Shown here piece by piece: positions 50,499-59,374 of a stretch of DNA of 64,000 nt. A program made the position numbers and the translations under genes. The first letter of the stretch is position 1. Every line of letters starts with the position of its first letter. The notes beneath the pieces were generated by a model. The model made no database searches. It was given only the letters and a program-made list of their open reading frames with translations, and was not told the DNA's origin. Source of the stretch: DASXRC01 sp036506795 (lineage in GTDB: Bacteria > Actinomycetota > Actinomycetes > Mycobacteriales > Micromonosporaceae); the NCBI GenBank assembly GCA_036506795.1, contig DASXRC010000037.1:10534-74533 (forward strand). Reading direction: 5' to 3'.

Positions 50499-51449
50499 CT
50501 AAAGCTTCGAGTTCAGCCGGACGTAGACGGCGGAGAAGCCGCCCAGGACGATCAACATGATCACGCCGAGCGCCGCGGCGCCGTTCAGGTCGTTCTGGAA
50601 GAAGCCGTGTTGATAGATCAGGTACGCCACGGAGGTGGCCGAGTCCTGTGAACCCGCGCCATTGGCGAGGATCAAGGGCTCGATGAACAGCTGCATGGTC
50701 GCGACGATCTGCAGCATGGCCATCAGCGACAGGATCAGCTTGGTCTGAGGGACCGTCACGTGCCGGATTCGCCCCCAGACGCCGGCGCCGTCCAGCTCGG
50801 CTGCCTCGTACAGATCGCCGGGAATGTTCTGCAGCGCGGCCAGATAGATCAGGACGGCGCCGCCCATGTTCATCCAGGTCGACGCCAGCACCATCGCCGG
50901 CATCGTCATCCTCGGCGACTGCATCCACTGTGAGGTCGGCAGATGGAGCGCCTTCAGGATCGCGTTGAACAGGCCCGCGTCGCTGGGGTCGTACGCGTAG
51001 AACTTGAACAGGAACAGCGCCGAGGCGGGCGGGAGCATGACCGGTAGGTAGACCAGCGCCCGCAGGTACCCCTTTGCGTGCCGAAACTCGTTGAGCAGGA
51101 TCGCCACGAAGAACGGCACCGCGTACCCGAAGATCAGGGCCAACACGGTGAAGTACGCCGTGTTCTTCCAGGCGGTCCAGAAGCTCGGGTCGTGGACGAT
51201 CCGCTCGTAGTTGTCCCACCCGACCCACGTCGTCACCCCCCGCCGGGTCCGTTGGAAGCTCATGATGACGCCGCGGATCATCGGGTACCAGGCGAAGACG
51301 GCGAAGCACACCACGGCACCGGCCAGGAACGCGTACCCGGTCAGGCTGTCCCGCACCTTGCGGCCGCGCGCGGTGCGCGGACCGCGGACCGGCGGCGGCT
51401 GGGCGCGGCGCCGTTCGCCGGTCGTGCCGGGTACCGTGATGATCGCCAT
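50499..51449 (-). CDS. carbohydrate ABC transporter permease (MalF/AglF type)
   Basis: 316 residues from ATG 51449, with GGGAG just upstream. An open frame to 51506 adds 19 residues. Six helices: GYAFLAGAVVCFAVFAWYPM first, then LALIFGYAVPFFVAILL. The EAA-type loop is AAELDGAGVWGRIRHVTVPQ. This is the first permease of a CUT1 sugar importer. It lies 53 bp downstream of the binding-protein gene. The basic N-terminus (RRRAQPPPVRGPRTARGR) is cytosolic. Confidence 0.92.
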   Translation of the reverse strand: MAIITVPGTTGERRRAQPPPVRGPRTARGRKVRDSLTGYAFLAGAVVCFAVFAWYPMIRGVIMSFQRTRRGVTTWVGWDNYERIVHDPSFWTAWKNTAYFTVLALIFGYAVPFFVAILLNEFRHAKGYLRALVYLPVMLPPASALFLFKFYAYDPSDAGLFNAILKALHLPTSQWMQSPRMTMPAMVLASTWMNMGGAVLIYLAALQNIPGDLYEAAELDGAGVWGRIRHVTVPQTKLILSLMAMLQIVATMQLFIEPLILANGAGSQDSATSVAYLIYQHGFFQNDLNGAAALGVIMLIVLGGFSAVYVRLNSKL

Positions 51450-51502
51450 CTCGTCTCCCTGCGTTGCGGGGGCCAGCGGCGAGCCGGCCCCCGCAACGGG
51501 CA

Positions 51503-52879
51503 TCATCCGTTGGACGTCAGGACCTGGTTGACCTTGTCCTCGGCCTTCTTGAGCTGTGCGCCGATGTCCGCCTTCGGGTCGGTCAGGACCGCCGACATCG
51601 CGCCGTCGAGGACCGCGTAGATGGCCTGGGCCTGCGGCGGCTCGAACTTGATCGGGACCGGGTTGTTCTCGAAGAGCGCGAAGTCGTCAACGTTAATGTT
51701 GGCGTTCGCCTTGCGCAGTTCGAGGTCCTGCTTCTGCGCCTCGCTGCCCACGGTGAACAGCTGCGGCTGCGGCAGGCCGACGGGCTGGTTCTCGGGCTTG
51801 GCGCGCACGTAGTCGAACTGGCCCTTGCCGGGCGTCAGCTTCTCGTACGCGAGCCACATCAGGCCGGCCTTGACCTGGTCGGGGGTGAGGCCCTTCTTGA
51901 AGAAGTAGCCCTCGCCGCCGCCCAGGGTGGCCTTCGCCGGGCCATCCTGACCAGGCATCGGACCCATCGCCCAGTCCTGGTACTTGCCCTGGAACTGGGT
52001 CACGATCGCGGTGGTGGTGTCCGGCGCGCCGACGAACATGCCGACCTTGCCGGCCGCCGCGTTGGTGAGCAGGTCCGGCCACTGCAGCAGCTGCTTGCTG
52101 CCCATGCTGTTGTCGCCGTACCGCATGTCCTTGAGGTTTTGCAGCACCTGCTTGCCCATGTCGTTGTTGAAGTCGGCCTTCTTGCCGTCGGTCGACACCA
52201 TCTGGCCGCCGTGCGCGTACAGCTCGGCCGTGAAGTGCCAGCCGCCGGTGTTCGCGGCGCTGTAGTCCGAGTAGCCGGCAATCCCGTTACCGAGCGCCGA
52301 GATCTTCTTGGCCGCCGCCCGCACCTCGGCCCAGGTCTTGGGTGGGTTCTTGACGTCCAGGCCGGCCTGCTGGAACAGGTTCTTGTTGTAGACCAGGCCC
52401 ATCGAGTAGTTCTTGGTTGGTATGCCCCACACCGCCCCGTTGTCGGAGAAGGCGGCCTTCGCACCCGCGTCGATGCTGTCCCACGTCGAGATCGTGTCCT
52501 TGTTGACGTACCGGGTGATCTCCATCGCCTGCCCAGAGTCGATCACCTGCTGCAGGTCGGTCATGTACCCGTAGAAGAGGTCGGTGACGGTCCCACCCTG
52601 GAGGCGGGCGGTGAAGTCCGGCGGGTTGTCGCACTGGGCGCCCACCGAGACACTCTTGATGGTGATGTTGGGGTGCAGCTTCTGGAACGCCACGACGTCG
52701 GCGTTCCAGTCCCGCAAAAGCTCGGCCTGAGCCCCGACCGGCTGGCAGTCGACCGTGATCGTAACCCTGCCGTCTGCTGCTCCCTTGTTGTCATTCTTCG
52801 TGGAGCACGCCGCGAGGCTGAGCCCCAGGCCGGCCGCGAGCGCGAACGCCGCGACCTTCCGGTACTGCGGTGCGGACAT
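51503..52879 (-). CDS. alpha-glucoside ABC transporter substrate-binding lipoprotein
   Basis: 458 residues from ATG 52879, with AAGGGA upstream. Lipoprotein signal with lipobox LSLAACST. The sugar-binding-protein fold (family 1) shows VAFQKLHPNITIKSVSVG, ARLQGGTVTDLFYGYMTDLQ, VWGIPTKNYSMGLVYNKNLF and KVGMFVGAPDTTTAIVTQF. It is anchored outside and delivers an oligosaccharide to the two permeases. First gene of a four-gene operon ending in a GH13 enzyme, which points to alpha-linked glucosides. A promoter (52965-52993) and a palindrome (53010-53021) lie upstream. Confidence 0.9.
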   Translation of the reverse strand: MSAPQYRKVAAFALAAGLGLSLAACSTKNDNKGAADGRVTITVDCQPVGAQAELLRDWNADVVAFQKLHPNITIKSVSVGAQCDNPPDFTARLQGGTVTDLFYGYMTDLQQVIDSGQAMEITRYVNKDTISTWDSIDAGAKAAFSDNGAVWGIPTKNYSMGLVYNKNLFQQAGLDVKNPPKTWAEVRAAAKKISALGNGIAGYSDYSAANTGGWHFTAELYAHGGQMVSTDGKKADFNNDMGKQVLQNLKDMRYGDNSMGSKQLLQWPDLLTNAAAGKVGMFVGAPDTTTAIVTQFQGKYQDWAMGPMPGQDGPAKATLGGGEGYFFKKGLTPDQVKAGLMWLAYEKLTPGKGQFDYVRAKPENQPVGLPQPQLFTVGSEAQKQDLELRKANANINVDDFALFENNPVPIKFEPPQAQAIYAVLDGAMSAVLTDPKADIGAQLKKAEDKVNQVLTSNG

Positions 52880-52964
52880 CGGTCCATCCCTTCGGGGGAA
52901 CGGGCGGTTCATGATCGTACTGACCTGGCCGCGGCGCCCAGCGGATCAGGCCCTGGGTGGAGTC

Positions 52965-52993
52965 ACTGTAGCGATGACGACTCATCTCAGCAA
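52965..52993 (-). promoter_or_regulatory. sigma70-like promoter of the sugar uptake operon
   Basis: On the minus strand TTGCTG (plus 52988-52993) and TACAGT (plus 52965-52970) are separated by 17 bp. The start site would be near 52958, about 80 nt before the binding-protein ATG. Confidence 0.5.
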
Positions 52994-53009
52994 GAGACCG
53001 ACTGCACTA

Positions 53010-53021
53010 CGCAAAATTGCG
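53010..53021. promoter_or_regulatory. candidate LacI-family operator
   Basis: CGCAA-AA-TTGCG is a 12-bp palindrome with GCAA/TTGC half-sites, like many LacI/GalR operators. It lies between the divergent sugar operon and the lacI-type gene, 17 bp upstream of the operon's -35 box. Confidence 0.45.
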
Positions 53022-53128
53022 ACTCACAACTGTTATGAAGGACGGAACAGTCAGCCGGAGCCGCACTTCTGGGCGATATGGCGGGATGGCGCTGATTCCT
53101 TGGCACGACCGATGTCACAGAGCTGTCC

Positions 53129-53134
53129 TATTCT
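53129..53134 (+). promoter_or_regulatory. candidate -10 box of the LacI-type gene
   Basis: TATTCT lies 6 nt before ATG 53141, with no ribosome site between them. Leaderless geometry is implied. Confidence 0.35.
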
Positions 53135-53140
53135 TGCGCC

Positions 53141-54163
53141 ATGGTGCGCACTTCTACCCGACGACTTGCCGAGGTAGCCCAGAAGGTCGGGCTCAGCGAG
53201 GCCACTGTCAGCCGCGTGCTCAACGGCAAGAGCGGTGTCTCGGACGCCACCCGGGACGCCGTGCTGACCGCGCTGGACGTCCTGGGATACGAACGGCCGA
53301 CGCAACTGCGGGGCGTGCGGGCCCGGCTGATCGGGCTGGTCCTGCCCGAACTGCAAAACCCGATCTTCCCGGCGCTCGCCGAGGTGGTCGGCGGGGGGCT
53401 GGCCCAGCGCGGGCTCACGCCGGTGCTGTGCACCCGCACCGCGGGCGGGCTGTCCGAGTCCGCCTACGTGAACATGCTTCTCGACCAGCAGGTGTCGGGC
53501 GTGGTATTCGCGGGCGGTCACTACGCCGAGGCAGACGCGCCGCACGAGCACTACGAGCGGCTGCGGCAGCGTGGGCTGCCGGCGGTGCTGTTCAACGCGG
53601 CCGTCGAGCACCTGGGGTATCCCCGGGTGTCTACCGACGACGCGGTCGCCGTCGAGCAGGCGTACGGGCACCTCGCCTCGCTCGGCCACGAGCGGATCGG
53701 CCTGGTCATCGGACCGCCGGATCACCTGCCGTCACAGCGCAAGCTCTCGGCGTACGCCGAGATGGTCAAGCGCAGTGGCGGCTCGCTGTACCCGGAGCTC
53801 GTCGAGCATGCGCTCTTCGCGCTCGAGGGTGGGCACGCCGCGGCCACCCGGATGCTCCGGCACGGAGTCACCGGGATCATCTGCGGCAGCGACCCGCTCG
53901 CGCTCGGCGCGGTCCGGGCCGCACGCCGCGCCGGACTGGCGGTGCCCAATGACGTCTCCGTGGTCGGGTTCGACGACTCGACGTTCATGAACTGCACGGA
54001 CCCGCCGCTGACGACCGTGCGCCAGCCCATCGAGGCCCTCGGCCGGGCCGCGGTCACCCTGCTGGTCAAGCAGATCGACGGTGCGACCGTCACCGGCGAC
54101 GAACTGCTCTTCGAGCCCGAGCTCGTGGTGCGCGGCTCGACCGGCCCGGCCGTCCGTCGCTGA
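53141..54163 (+). CDS. LacI-family transcriptional regulator of the alpha-glucoside locus
   Basis: 340 residues. N-terminal LacI helix-turn-helix and hinge: RRLAEVAQKVGLSEATVSRV, LNGKSGVSDATRDAVLTAL. The periplasmic-binding-protein-like sensor domain follows (LIGLVLPELQNPIFPALAEV, IICGSDPLALGAVRAARRAG, VSVVGFDDSTFMNCTDPPLT). It is divergent from the sugar importer operon, the standard arrangement for a local repressor released by the imported sugar or its product. It probably binds the CGCAAAATTGCG palindrome, which has LacI-type half-sites. Confidence 0.92.
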   Translation: MVRTSTRRLAEVAQKVGLSEATVSRVLNGKSGVSDATRDAVLTALDVLGYERPTQLRGVRARLIGLVLPELQNPIFPALAEVVGGGLAQRGLTPVLCTRTAGGLSESAYVNMLLDQQVSGVVFAGGHYAEADAPHEHYERLRQRGLPAVLFNAAVEHLGYPRVSTDDAVAVEQAYGHLASLGHERIGLVIGPPDHLPSQRKLSAYAEMVKRSGGSLYPELVEHALFALEGGHAAATRMLRHGVTGIICGSDPLALGAVRAARRAGLAVPNDVSVVGFDDSTFMNCTDPPLTTVRQPIEALGRAAVTLLVKQIDGATVTGDELLFEPELVVRGSTGPAVRR

Positions 54164-54178
54164 TCGACCTGAGGGCGT

Positions 54179-56191
54179 TCACGGCGAGCCGGTGGTGGCG
54201 ATCGACCACAGCCGGGGGAACAGCCAGGGCGCGATGACCTGCTGCACGCCGTCGGGCGTGAAGTGGAGGCCGTCGCTGCGCACCCGCAGCCCATCGATGG
54301 ACCACGTGAATCGCCCCTTCGGGCAGACCAGCGTGTTGAGATCGAGCACCGTCACCTGGTCGCGGTGCTGGGCGGCGTACTCGCGCAGCAGCCTATTCCA
54401 GGCATTGACGCGTTCGGGCCGGTCCTCGCCGTACAGCGAGCCGTCCGGGCGTTCGGCGCGGTGGGTGTACGGCGCGGTGAGGAGAACGACCCGCGCCCCC
54501 CGTGCACCGGCGATCGACACCGCCAGCCCAAGTTCGCTGGTGAGGTATGTGTCATAGGCGGGGTCGCCGACGTGTTGGTACACCCCGCCGAGCCGGCGGT
54601 CCATCAGCTCCCACCGGTCGAGCAGGATGACCGCCACGTCGGGGTCGTCGGTCTGCACGCCGCGGCGCCAGCGCTCGTCCCACCGGGTACAGCCGGGGTA
54701 GTTGGTGTGCGGCGCGTCAAGCTGGCGGATGTCCGGCAGGCGGGCGATCCCGCAGCCCTGCATCGCGCGCACCTTGACGTGGAGCTTGGGGTGCTGCGGC
54801 AGGTACTTGCCGAGTGTCCAGGCCACCGAGTCGCCGAACACGTCGATCCGCGGCTGGGCGCCGGGCCGGCGACCCGGCCGCGACATGGGCGCGGTGGCGG
54901 TGGGATAGGTCGCGGTCGGCGGCGGCGACAGCGTGATGCTCGCGGACCTCACCGCCTGCGGCCGGACGGGGGCCGTGCCGGCCAGCACCACGGCGGCGGT
55001 GCCGGCGACGGCCACCACGCCGACCATCGCCGCGGCGACCGGCACCGGCCGGGGTAGCCGGGCGCGCCAGCGACCGGTCCGGATGGGACGCTCAACGAGG
55101 ACATACGACGCGATGGAGATCGCCAACAGCGCCGCGCACCGCAGGGCGAGGAGGTTGGCGCCACCGAGGCCGGTCCGCTCGGCGTCGAGGTACTGGAACA
55201 GCGGCCAGTGCCACAGGTACACGCCGTAGGAGATCTTGCCCAGCCAGACGATGGGGGCGAGCGAGAGCACCCGCGCGGTCACCGATGTCGGCGAGAGCAC
55301 GGCGTGGGCTATGACGGCCGCGATTCCTACCGCACCGGCCGTCAGGCCGCCGCGGTAGAGCCAGCCGTCGGTGCCGCGCGCGTGAGTCCACAACCAGGCC
55401 GTGCCGAGCACCCCGACAAGGGCGGCGGCGCCGAACGCGACCGAGGCGACCCTCGACCGCGCAGCCGGTCGGTCCGCAGCCTGGGTGTTCGGCCGCCCGG
55501 CCAGCACCACGGCGACCGCGGCACCGATCAGCAACGCCTGGGCGCGCGTGTCGGTGCCGAAGTACGCGCGGTTGACGTCGTCCGCCCGGTACAGCACCGC
55601 GCCGGCGATGGCCGACTCGCCGGCTCCGACCAGGCACACCGTCAATAGCACCGGCCGTGACTGCTTCCAGGCACCGATGCCCAGCAACGCGAGCACCACC
55701 ACGGGCCAGATCAGGTAGAACTGCTCCTCGATGCCGAGTGACCAGGTGTGCTGCAGCGGCGACGGTGCCGCGGATGCGGTGAAGTAGTCGCTGCCCCGGT
55801 AGATCATCCGCCAGTTCGCGACGTACCCGAGGGCTGCCAGCGCGTCGCCACGCAGCAGTCCCACCGAGACGTCGTCCCGCTGCAGGCCGCGGCCGAGCGT
55901 CACGACCACCAGCAGGACGATGAGCAGGGCCGGCAGGAGCCGGCGGGCGCGGCGGCCCCAGAACGCCACGAGGCGGATCGTTCCGGTGGCGGCGCGCTCC
56001 GCGAGCAGCAGGGAAGTGATCAGAAAGCCGGAGAGCACGAAGAACGCGTCGACGCCGAGAAAGCCGCCGGACAGCAGGCCGACACCGCCGTGGAACAGCA
56101 CGACCGCGGCGACGGCGAACGCCCGTACACCGTCGAGGGCGGGCCGATAGCGCCACCCCGATCCCGCCGACCTCGCTCGTGGCGTCGCCAC
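54179..56191 (-). CDS. OafB/OatA-type O-acyltransferase with SGNH domain
   Basis: 670 residues from GTG 56191, with GGAGAG upstream. The open frame continues to 56293. The N-terminal acyltransferase-3 membrane domain begins YRPALDGVRAFAVAAVVLFH, with SGGFLGVDAFFVLSGFLI and HTWSLGIEEQFYLIWPVVV, and has about eleven helices. A linker leads to an extracytoplasmic SGNH esterase-like domain from about residue 455 with IDVFGDSVAWTLGKYL (Ser) and SDGLHFTPDGV (Asp/His). Such two-domain proteins move acetyl groups across the membrane onto cell-surface polysaccharide or peptidoglycan. Acceptor unknown. It converges on the LacI gene with a 15-bp gap. Confidence 0.88.
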   Translation of the reverse strand: MATPRARSAGSGWRYRPALDGVRAFAVAAVVLFHGGVGLLSGGFLGVDAFFVLSGFLITSLLLAERAATGTIRLVAFWGRRARRLLPALLIVLLVVVTLGRGLQRDDVSVGLLRGDALAALGYVANWRMIYRGSDYFTASAAPSPLQHTWSLGIEEQFYLIWPVVVLALLGIGAWKQSRPVLLTVCLVGAGESAIAGAVLYRADDVNRAYFGTDTRAQALLIGAAVAVVLAGRPNTQAADRPAARSRVASVAFGAAALVGVLGTAWLWTHARGTDGWLYRGGLTAGAVGIAAVIAHAVLSPTSVTARVLSLAPIVWLGKISYGVYLWHWPLFQYLDAERTGLGGANLLALRCAALLAISIASYVLVERPIRTGRWRARLPRPVPVAAAMVGVVAVAGTAAVVLAGTAPVRPQAVRSASITLSPPPTATYPTATAPMSRPGRRPGAQPRIDVFGDSVAWTLGKYLPQHPKLHVKVRAMQGCGIARLPDIRQLDAPHTNYPGCTRWDERWRRGVQTDDPDVAVILLDRWELMDRRLGGVYQHVGDPAYDTYLTSELGLAVSIAGARGARVVLLTAPYTHRAERPDGSLYGEDRPERVNAWNRLLREYAAQHRDQVTVLDLNTLVCPKGRFTWSIDGLRVRSDGLHFTPDGVQQVIAPWLFPRLWSIATTGSP

Positions 56192-56355
56192 CCGGCCAGC
56201 CTCTCCGATCGCGCCCGCCGACGCCACATGAAACGCGGAAATGGCCGGCCCTCCGGTCACGGCCGGTACACAGGAGTCGCAGGGCCGGCGCACAGGACCC
56301 TGGTGAATCGTTGGTTCGACGGACCGACCGCGACGATCGCCTTCGGAGGCTCGAC

Positions 56356-57216
56356 ATGACCACCGACCCCCACGCCCACGACCACGGCGCGCACGAGCAC
56401 GACCGCGGGCTGTCGCTCGACCTGCCGACCCTGCTCAGCCGGCGGCGGCTGCTCGGCATCCTCGGCGGCGTGGGCGCTGCGGCGGTGGCGGGCTGCGCTG
56501 CCACCGACGACGGCACGACCACCGCGGGCGGCACATCGACCGCAACCGCCAACGCGACGAGCGGTGCCACCGCCGCCGCCACCGCGACCGCCGGCACCCG
56601 GATCCCGGAGGAGACCGCCGGCCCCTATCCGGGGGACGGCTCGAACGGTGTCAACGTGCTGACCGACAGCGGCATCGTCCGCAGCGACATCGTGAAGAGC
56701 TTCGGCGCCTCGTCGGGCCAAGCCACCGGCGTACCGCTGACGATCGTGTTGACCGTGTTGGACACCGCTAGCGGCTCCGCGCCGCGGGCGGGCGCGGCCG
56801 TCTACGTCTGGCACTGCGACAGCGCCGGCCGCTACTCGCTGTACGACCGGGAGATCAGCGACGAGAACTACCTGCGCGGCGTCCAGGAGACCGACGCGCG
56901 CGGCAGCGTGAGGTTCACGAGCATCTTTCCCGCGGCGTACTCCGGGCGGTGGCCACACATCCACTTCGAGGTGTACCCGAGCCTAGCCAAGGCCACCACC
57001 GCCAGCGACAAGCTGCGCACCTCCCAGCTGGCGTTGCCGGAGGCGGCCTGCCGGCAGGTGTACGCCACCGCGGGGTACGAACAGAGCCTGCGCAACCTGG
57101 CCCAGACATCGCTAGCCACCGACAACGTGTTCCGTGATGGCCACTCCCTGCAGCTCGGCACGGTGACGGGCGACGTGTCCAACGGGATGACCGTGACGCT
57201 CAACGTACCGGTGTGA
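56356..57216 (+). CDS. secreted intradiol ring-cleavage dioxygenase-like protein
   Basis: 286 residues from ATG 56356. A frame from 56179 is not needed. After a His/Asp-rich start, a twin-arginine-like signal (SRRRLLGILGGVGAAAVAGC) carries a lipobox cysteine. A Thr/Ala linker precedes the dioxygenase core: PEETAGPYPGDGSNGVNVLT, AAVYVWHCDSAGRYSLYD (Tyr ligand) and SGRWPHIHFEVYPS, with the HxH iron ligands. Family members open catechol-type rings with non-haem Fe(III). Exported members like this are common in actinomycetes and their substrates are unknown. It overlaps the end of the convergent, frameshifted nuclease gene. Confidence 0.87.
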   Translation: MTTDPHAHDHGAHEHDRGLSLDLPTLLSRRRLLGILGGVGAAAVAGCAATDDGTTTAGGTSTATANATSGATAAATATAGTRIPEETAGPYPGDGSNGVNVLTDSGIVRSDIVKSFGASSGQATGVPLTIVLTVLDTASGSAPRAGAAVYVWHCDSAGRYSLYDREISDENYLRGVQETDARGSVRFTSIFPAAYSGRWPHIHFEVYPSLAKATTASDKLRTSQLALPEAACRQVYATAGYEQSLRNLAQTSLATDNVFRDGHSLQLGTVTGDVSNGMTVTLNVPV

Positions 57217-57221
57217 CCGCG

Positions 57222-58279
57222 TCAGTACTCCAGCCTCGCGACGATCGGTAGGTGATCGGATGTGCCGTGCCGGGTCGTGCGGTCGAAGCCCCGGGGGCGC
57301 TTGGCGGGCGTGGCGACGCGGGGGTCGTCGATGATTCGCACGCTGGCCGGATCGAAGCGCGTGCCGGGCTCGGAGAGCAGGCCCCGCGAGACGACGAACT
57401 GGTCGAGGATCTGGTACCGGTTGGCGAATGCCTCGCTCGTGGTGCTGGCGAGGAAGAACGTGCCGCTCTGCTCGCCCGGCAGGAACGTCCACATAGGGTT
57501 GTAGAGGAAGATGTTCGCGCCGGTGTAGTCGGCCGGCTCGGTCGCGAAGCCGTCGATGTCATTGGTCGGGCCCGCCACCCGGTCGCGCTCGCTCGAGGCC
57601 TGCAGGTTGTTGACCACGCTGCGGTCGAGCGCTCGTCGTTGAAGTCGCCCATCAGCAGGATCGGCGTCTCCCACCGGCGCCGGACCGCGTCGAGGTCGTC
57701 GGCCTCCCGCAGCTGCAGGTACGTGGCGGCATCGAAGCGGAGGTGGTTACGGACCAGGTACGCCAGGTTCTCCGCGACGGCGATCCGCGACGGCTCGCTC
57801 TCGTACCGGCCCAGGCGCCGCGACGGCCAGTGACTGGCCAGCACCACCACGCGGTCGCCGGTCTCGTTGATGGTGAAAACGACCTCGAAGATGTCCCGGG
57901 TGGGGTAGCGCAGGTTGACCACATGTGAGCGCTGCTCCACGACCGTGAGCTTGCGCTGGTCGTACGCCACGGACACGTCGATGCCGCGCAGGTCGGCGGT
58001 GCCGCCTGGGTCGCGGACCACCCGCAGGTTGGGCTCGCCCACCTCGTCGAGCAGTTCCGTGAACACATCGTCGCCCTCGACCTCGGCCACGCCGAGCAGT
58101 TCGGGCGGTCCGTCGACGGTGAGCGCGCTCAGCACCGCGGCGAGGTTGGCCTTCTTGGCGGCGAACGCCTCGGGCGTCCAGCCCTTCTCGACGGTGAACT
58201 CCAGGTCCGCGGAGATCGGGTCGTCGTCGGTGTCGAACAGGTTCTGCAGGTTCCACCACGCCACGCGGATAGTGCCCAT
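57222..58279 (-). pseudogene. frameshifted endonuclease/exonuclease/phosphatase family protein
   Basis: The frame from ATG 58279 encodes the N-terminal two thirds of an EEP-fold protein (VAWWNLQNLFDTDDDP, LLGVAEVEGDDVFTELLDEV, VVLASHWPSRRLGRYESEPS, ILLMGDFNDERS). It then switches to Arg/Ser/Thr-rich nonsense. The proper continuation, DRSVVNNLQASSERDRV through NPMWTFLPGEQSGTFF to GTSDHLPIVARLEY, is in the next frame and ends at 57222. The break is at about 57622-57632, and one missing base would restore a protein of about 352 residues with the C-terminal SDHLP catalytic motif. Either a true pseudogene or an assembly error. Confidence 0.75.
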
Positions 58280-58363
58280 GCCCCAGGATCACAGCGCCGC
58301 TTCCGCCGGGCAGTCGGAGGGCCGACAGTAACCCGCGCTGGACGCGCGTTCGGCCCGCGGCGT

Positions 58364-58369
58364 TAGGTT
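58364..58369 (+). promoter_or_regulatory. candidate -10 box of galT
   Basis: TAGGTT lies 6 nt before ATG 58376, with no ribosome site between. It fits a leaderless transcript for galT and the following GH15 gene. Confidence 0.4.
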
Positions 58370-58375
58370 GACGGC

Positions 58376-59362
58376 ATGACGATCGAGACCCGGGTGGATC
58401 CGGAGACCGGCGAGTGGCGGCTCATCGCCCCGGCGCGCGCGACGCGGCCGGACGAGGCCCGCCCCAGTGGTACCGCTCCGGTGTGTCCGTTCTGCCCGGG
58501 CCACGAGTACATGACGCCGCCGGAGCGGATGCGGGTTCCGGCCGGCGCGCCGGACTGGCGGATCCGGGTGGTGCCCAACAAGTACGCCGTCGTCTCGCCG
58601 TCGTCGGAACGCCCGAACCACCGGGGCGCCGCCGACGCGTTCCCGGCGACCGGGGACCACGAGGTGCTCATCGAGTCGCCCCGGCACGACTGGGACCTGC
58701 GCGAGGCCGGGCCGGACGAGGCGTACGCGATCCTCGACGCCATGCGCGAGCGCTGCCGCGCGTTGGGCGCGGGGCGGCCCGCGGTGGTGGCGTTCCGCAA
58801 CTACGGGAGGGCGGCCGGAGCCTCGCTGAGCCACCCGCACAGCCAGATCGTCGCGCTCGACGACGTCCCGCCGGGCCTGGCCGAGCGGTGGCGGCGCACC
58901 CGAGCCCATCACGAGTCTACCGGGCGGCGGTTGACGGACGACCTGGCGGACACGGAGCGTCGAGCGGGCGAGCGGGTGGTCGCCGACGAAGGAGACCTGC
59001 TCGTCGTCCAGCCGTACGCCGCCGGCGTACCGCATCACACGATGCTCGTGCCGCGCGACGGCCGAGCCGTCCCCGCGGCGGCCTCCGACGATGCGCTCGA
59101 TGCCGTGGCCCGGACCCTGCCCCGGGTGCTCTCCGCGCTCGCGACCGTGCTGGACGATCCGGCGTACAACCTGGTCGTGCACGCGGGCCCGGCGGACGAC
59201 GCGGACGCCGGCCGGTGGTACCAGTGGTACATCGGCATCTACCCACGGGTGACCACCATCGCCGGCCTCGAGCTCGGCACGGGTCTGACGGTCAACCCGA
59301 GGCCGCCCGAGGTGACGGCACCGGCGCTGCGCGCGGCTCTCCCGGTGCACGCGACCGAATAG
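58376..59362 (+). CDS. galT: galactose-1-phosphate uridylyltransferase family protein
   Basis: 328 residues. HIT-superfamily transferase with the active-site motif HPHSQ at 153-157 (SLSHPHSQIVALDD) and a zinc-site pair in CPFCPGHEYMTPPE. IRVVPNKYAVVSP and DHEVLIESPRHDWDL are typical of the GalT/DUF4921 group. The enzyme exchanges UMP between UDP-glucose and hexose-1-phosphate. No galE or galK is adjacent, so a related nucleotidyl transfer (ADP-glucose phosphorylase-like) is also possible. It is followed after 12 bp by a GH15 gene, so the two are co-expressed. Confidence 0.82.
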   Translation: MTIETRVDPETGEWRLIAPARATRPDEARPSGTAPVCPFCPGHEYMTPPERMRVPAGAPDWRIRVVPNKYAVVSPSSERPNHRGAADAFPATGDHEVLIESPRHDWDLREAGPDEAYAILDAMRERCRALGAGRPAVVAFRNYGRAAGASLSHPHSQIVALDDVPPGLAERWRRTRAHHESTGRRLTDDLADTERRAGERVVADEGDLLVVQPYAAGVPHHTMLVPRDGRAVPAAASDDALDAVARTLPRVLSALATVLDDPAYNLVVHAGPADDADAGRWYQWYIGIYPRVTTIAGLELGTGLTVNPRPPEVTAPALRAALPVHATE

Positions 59363-59374
59363 AACCTGACCGGC

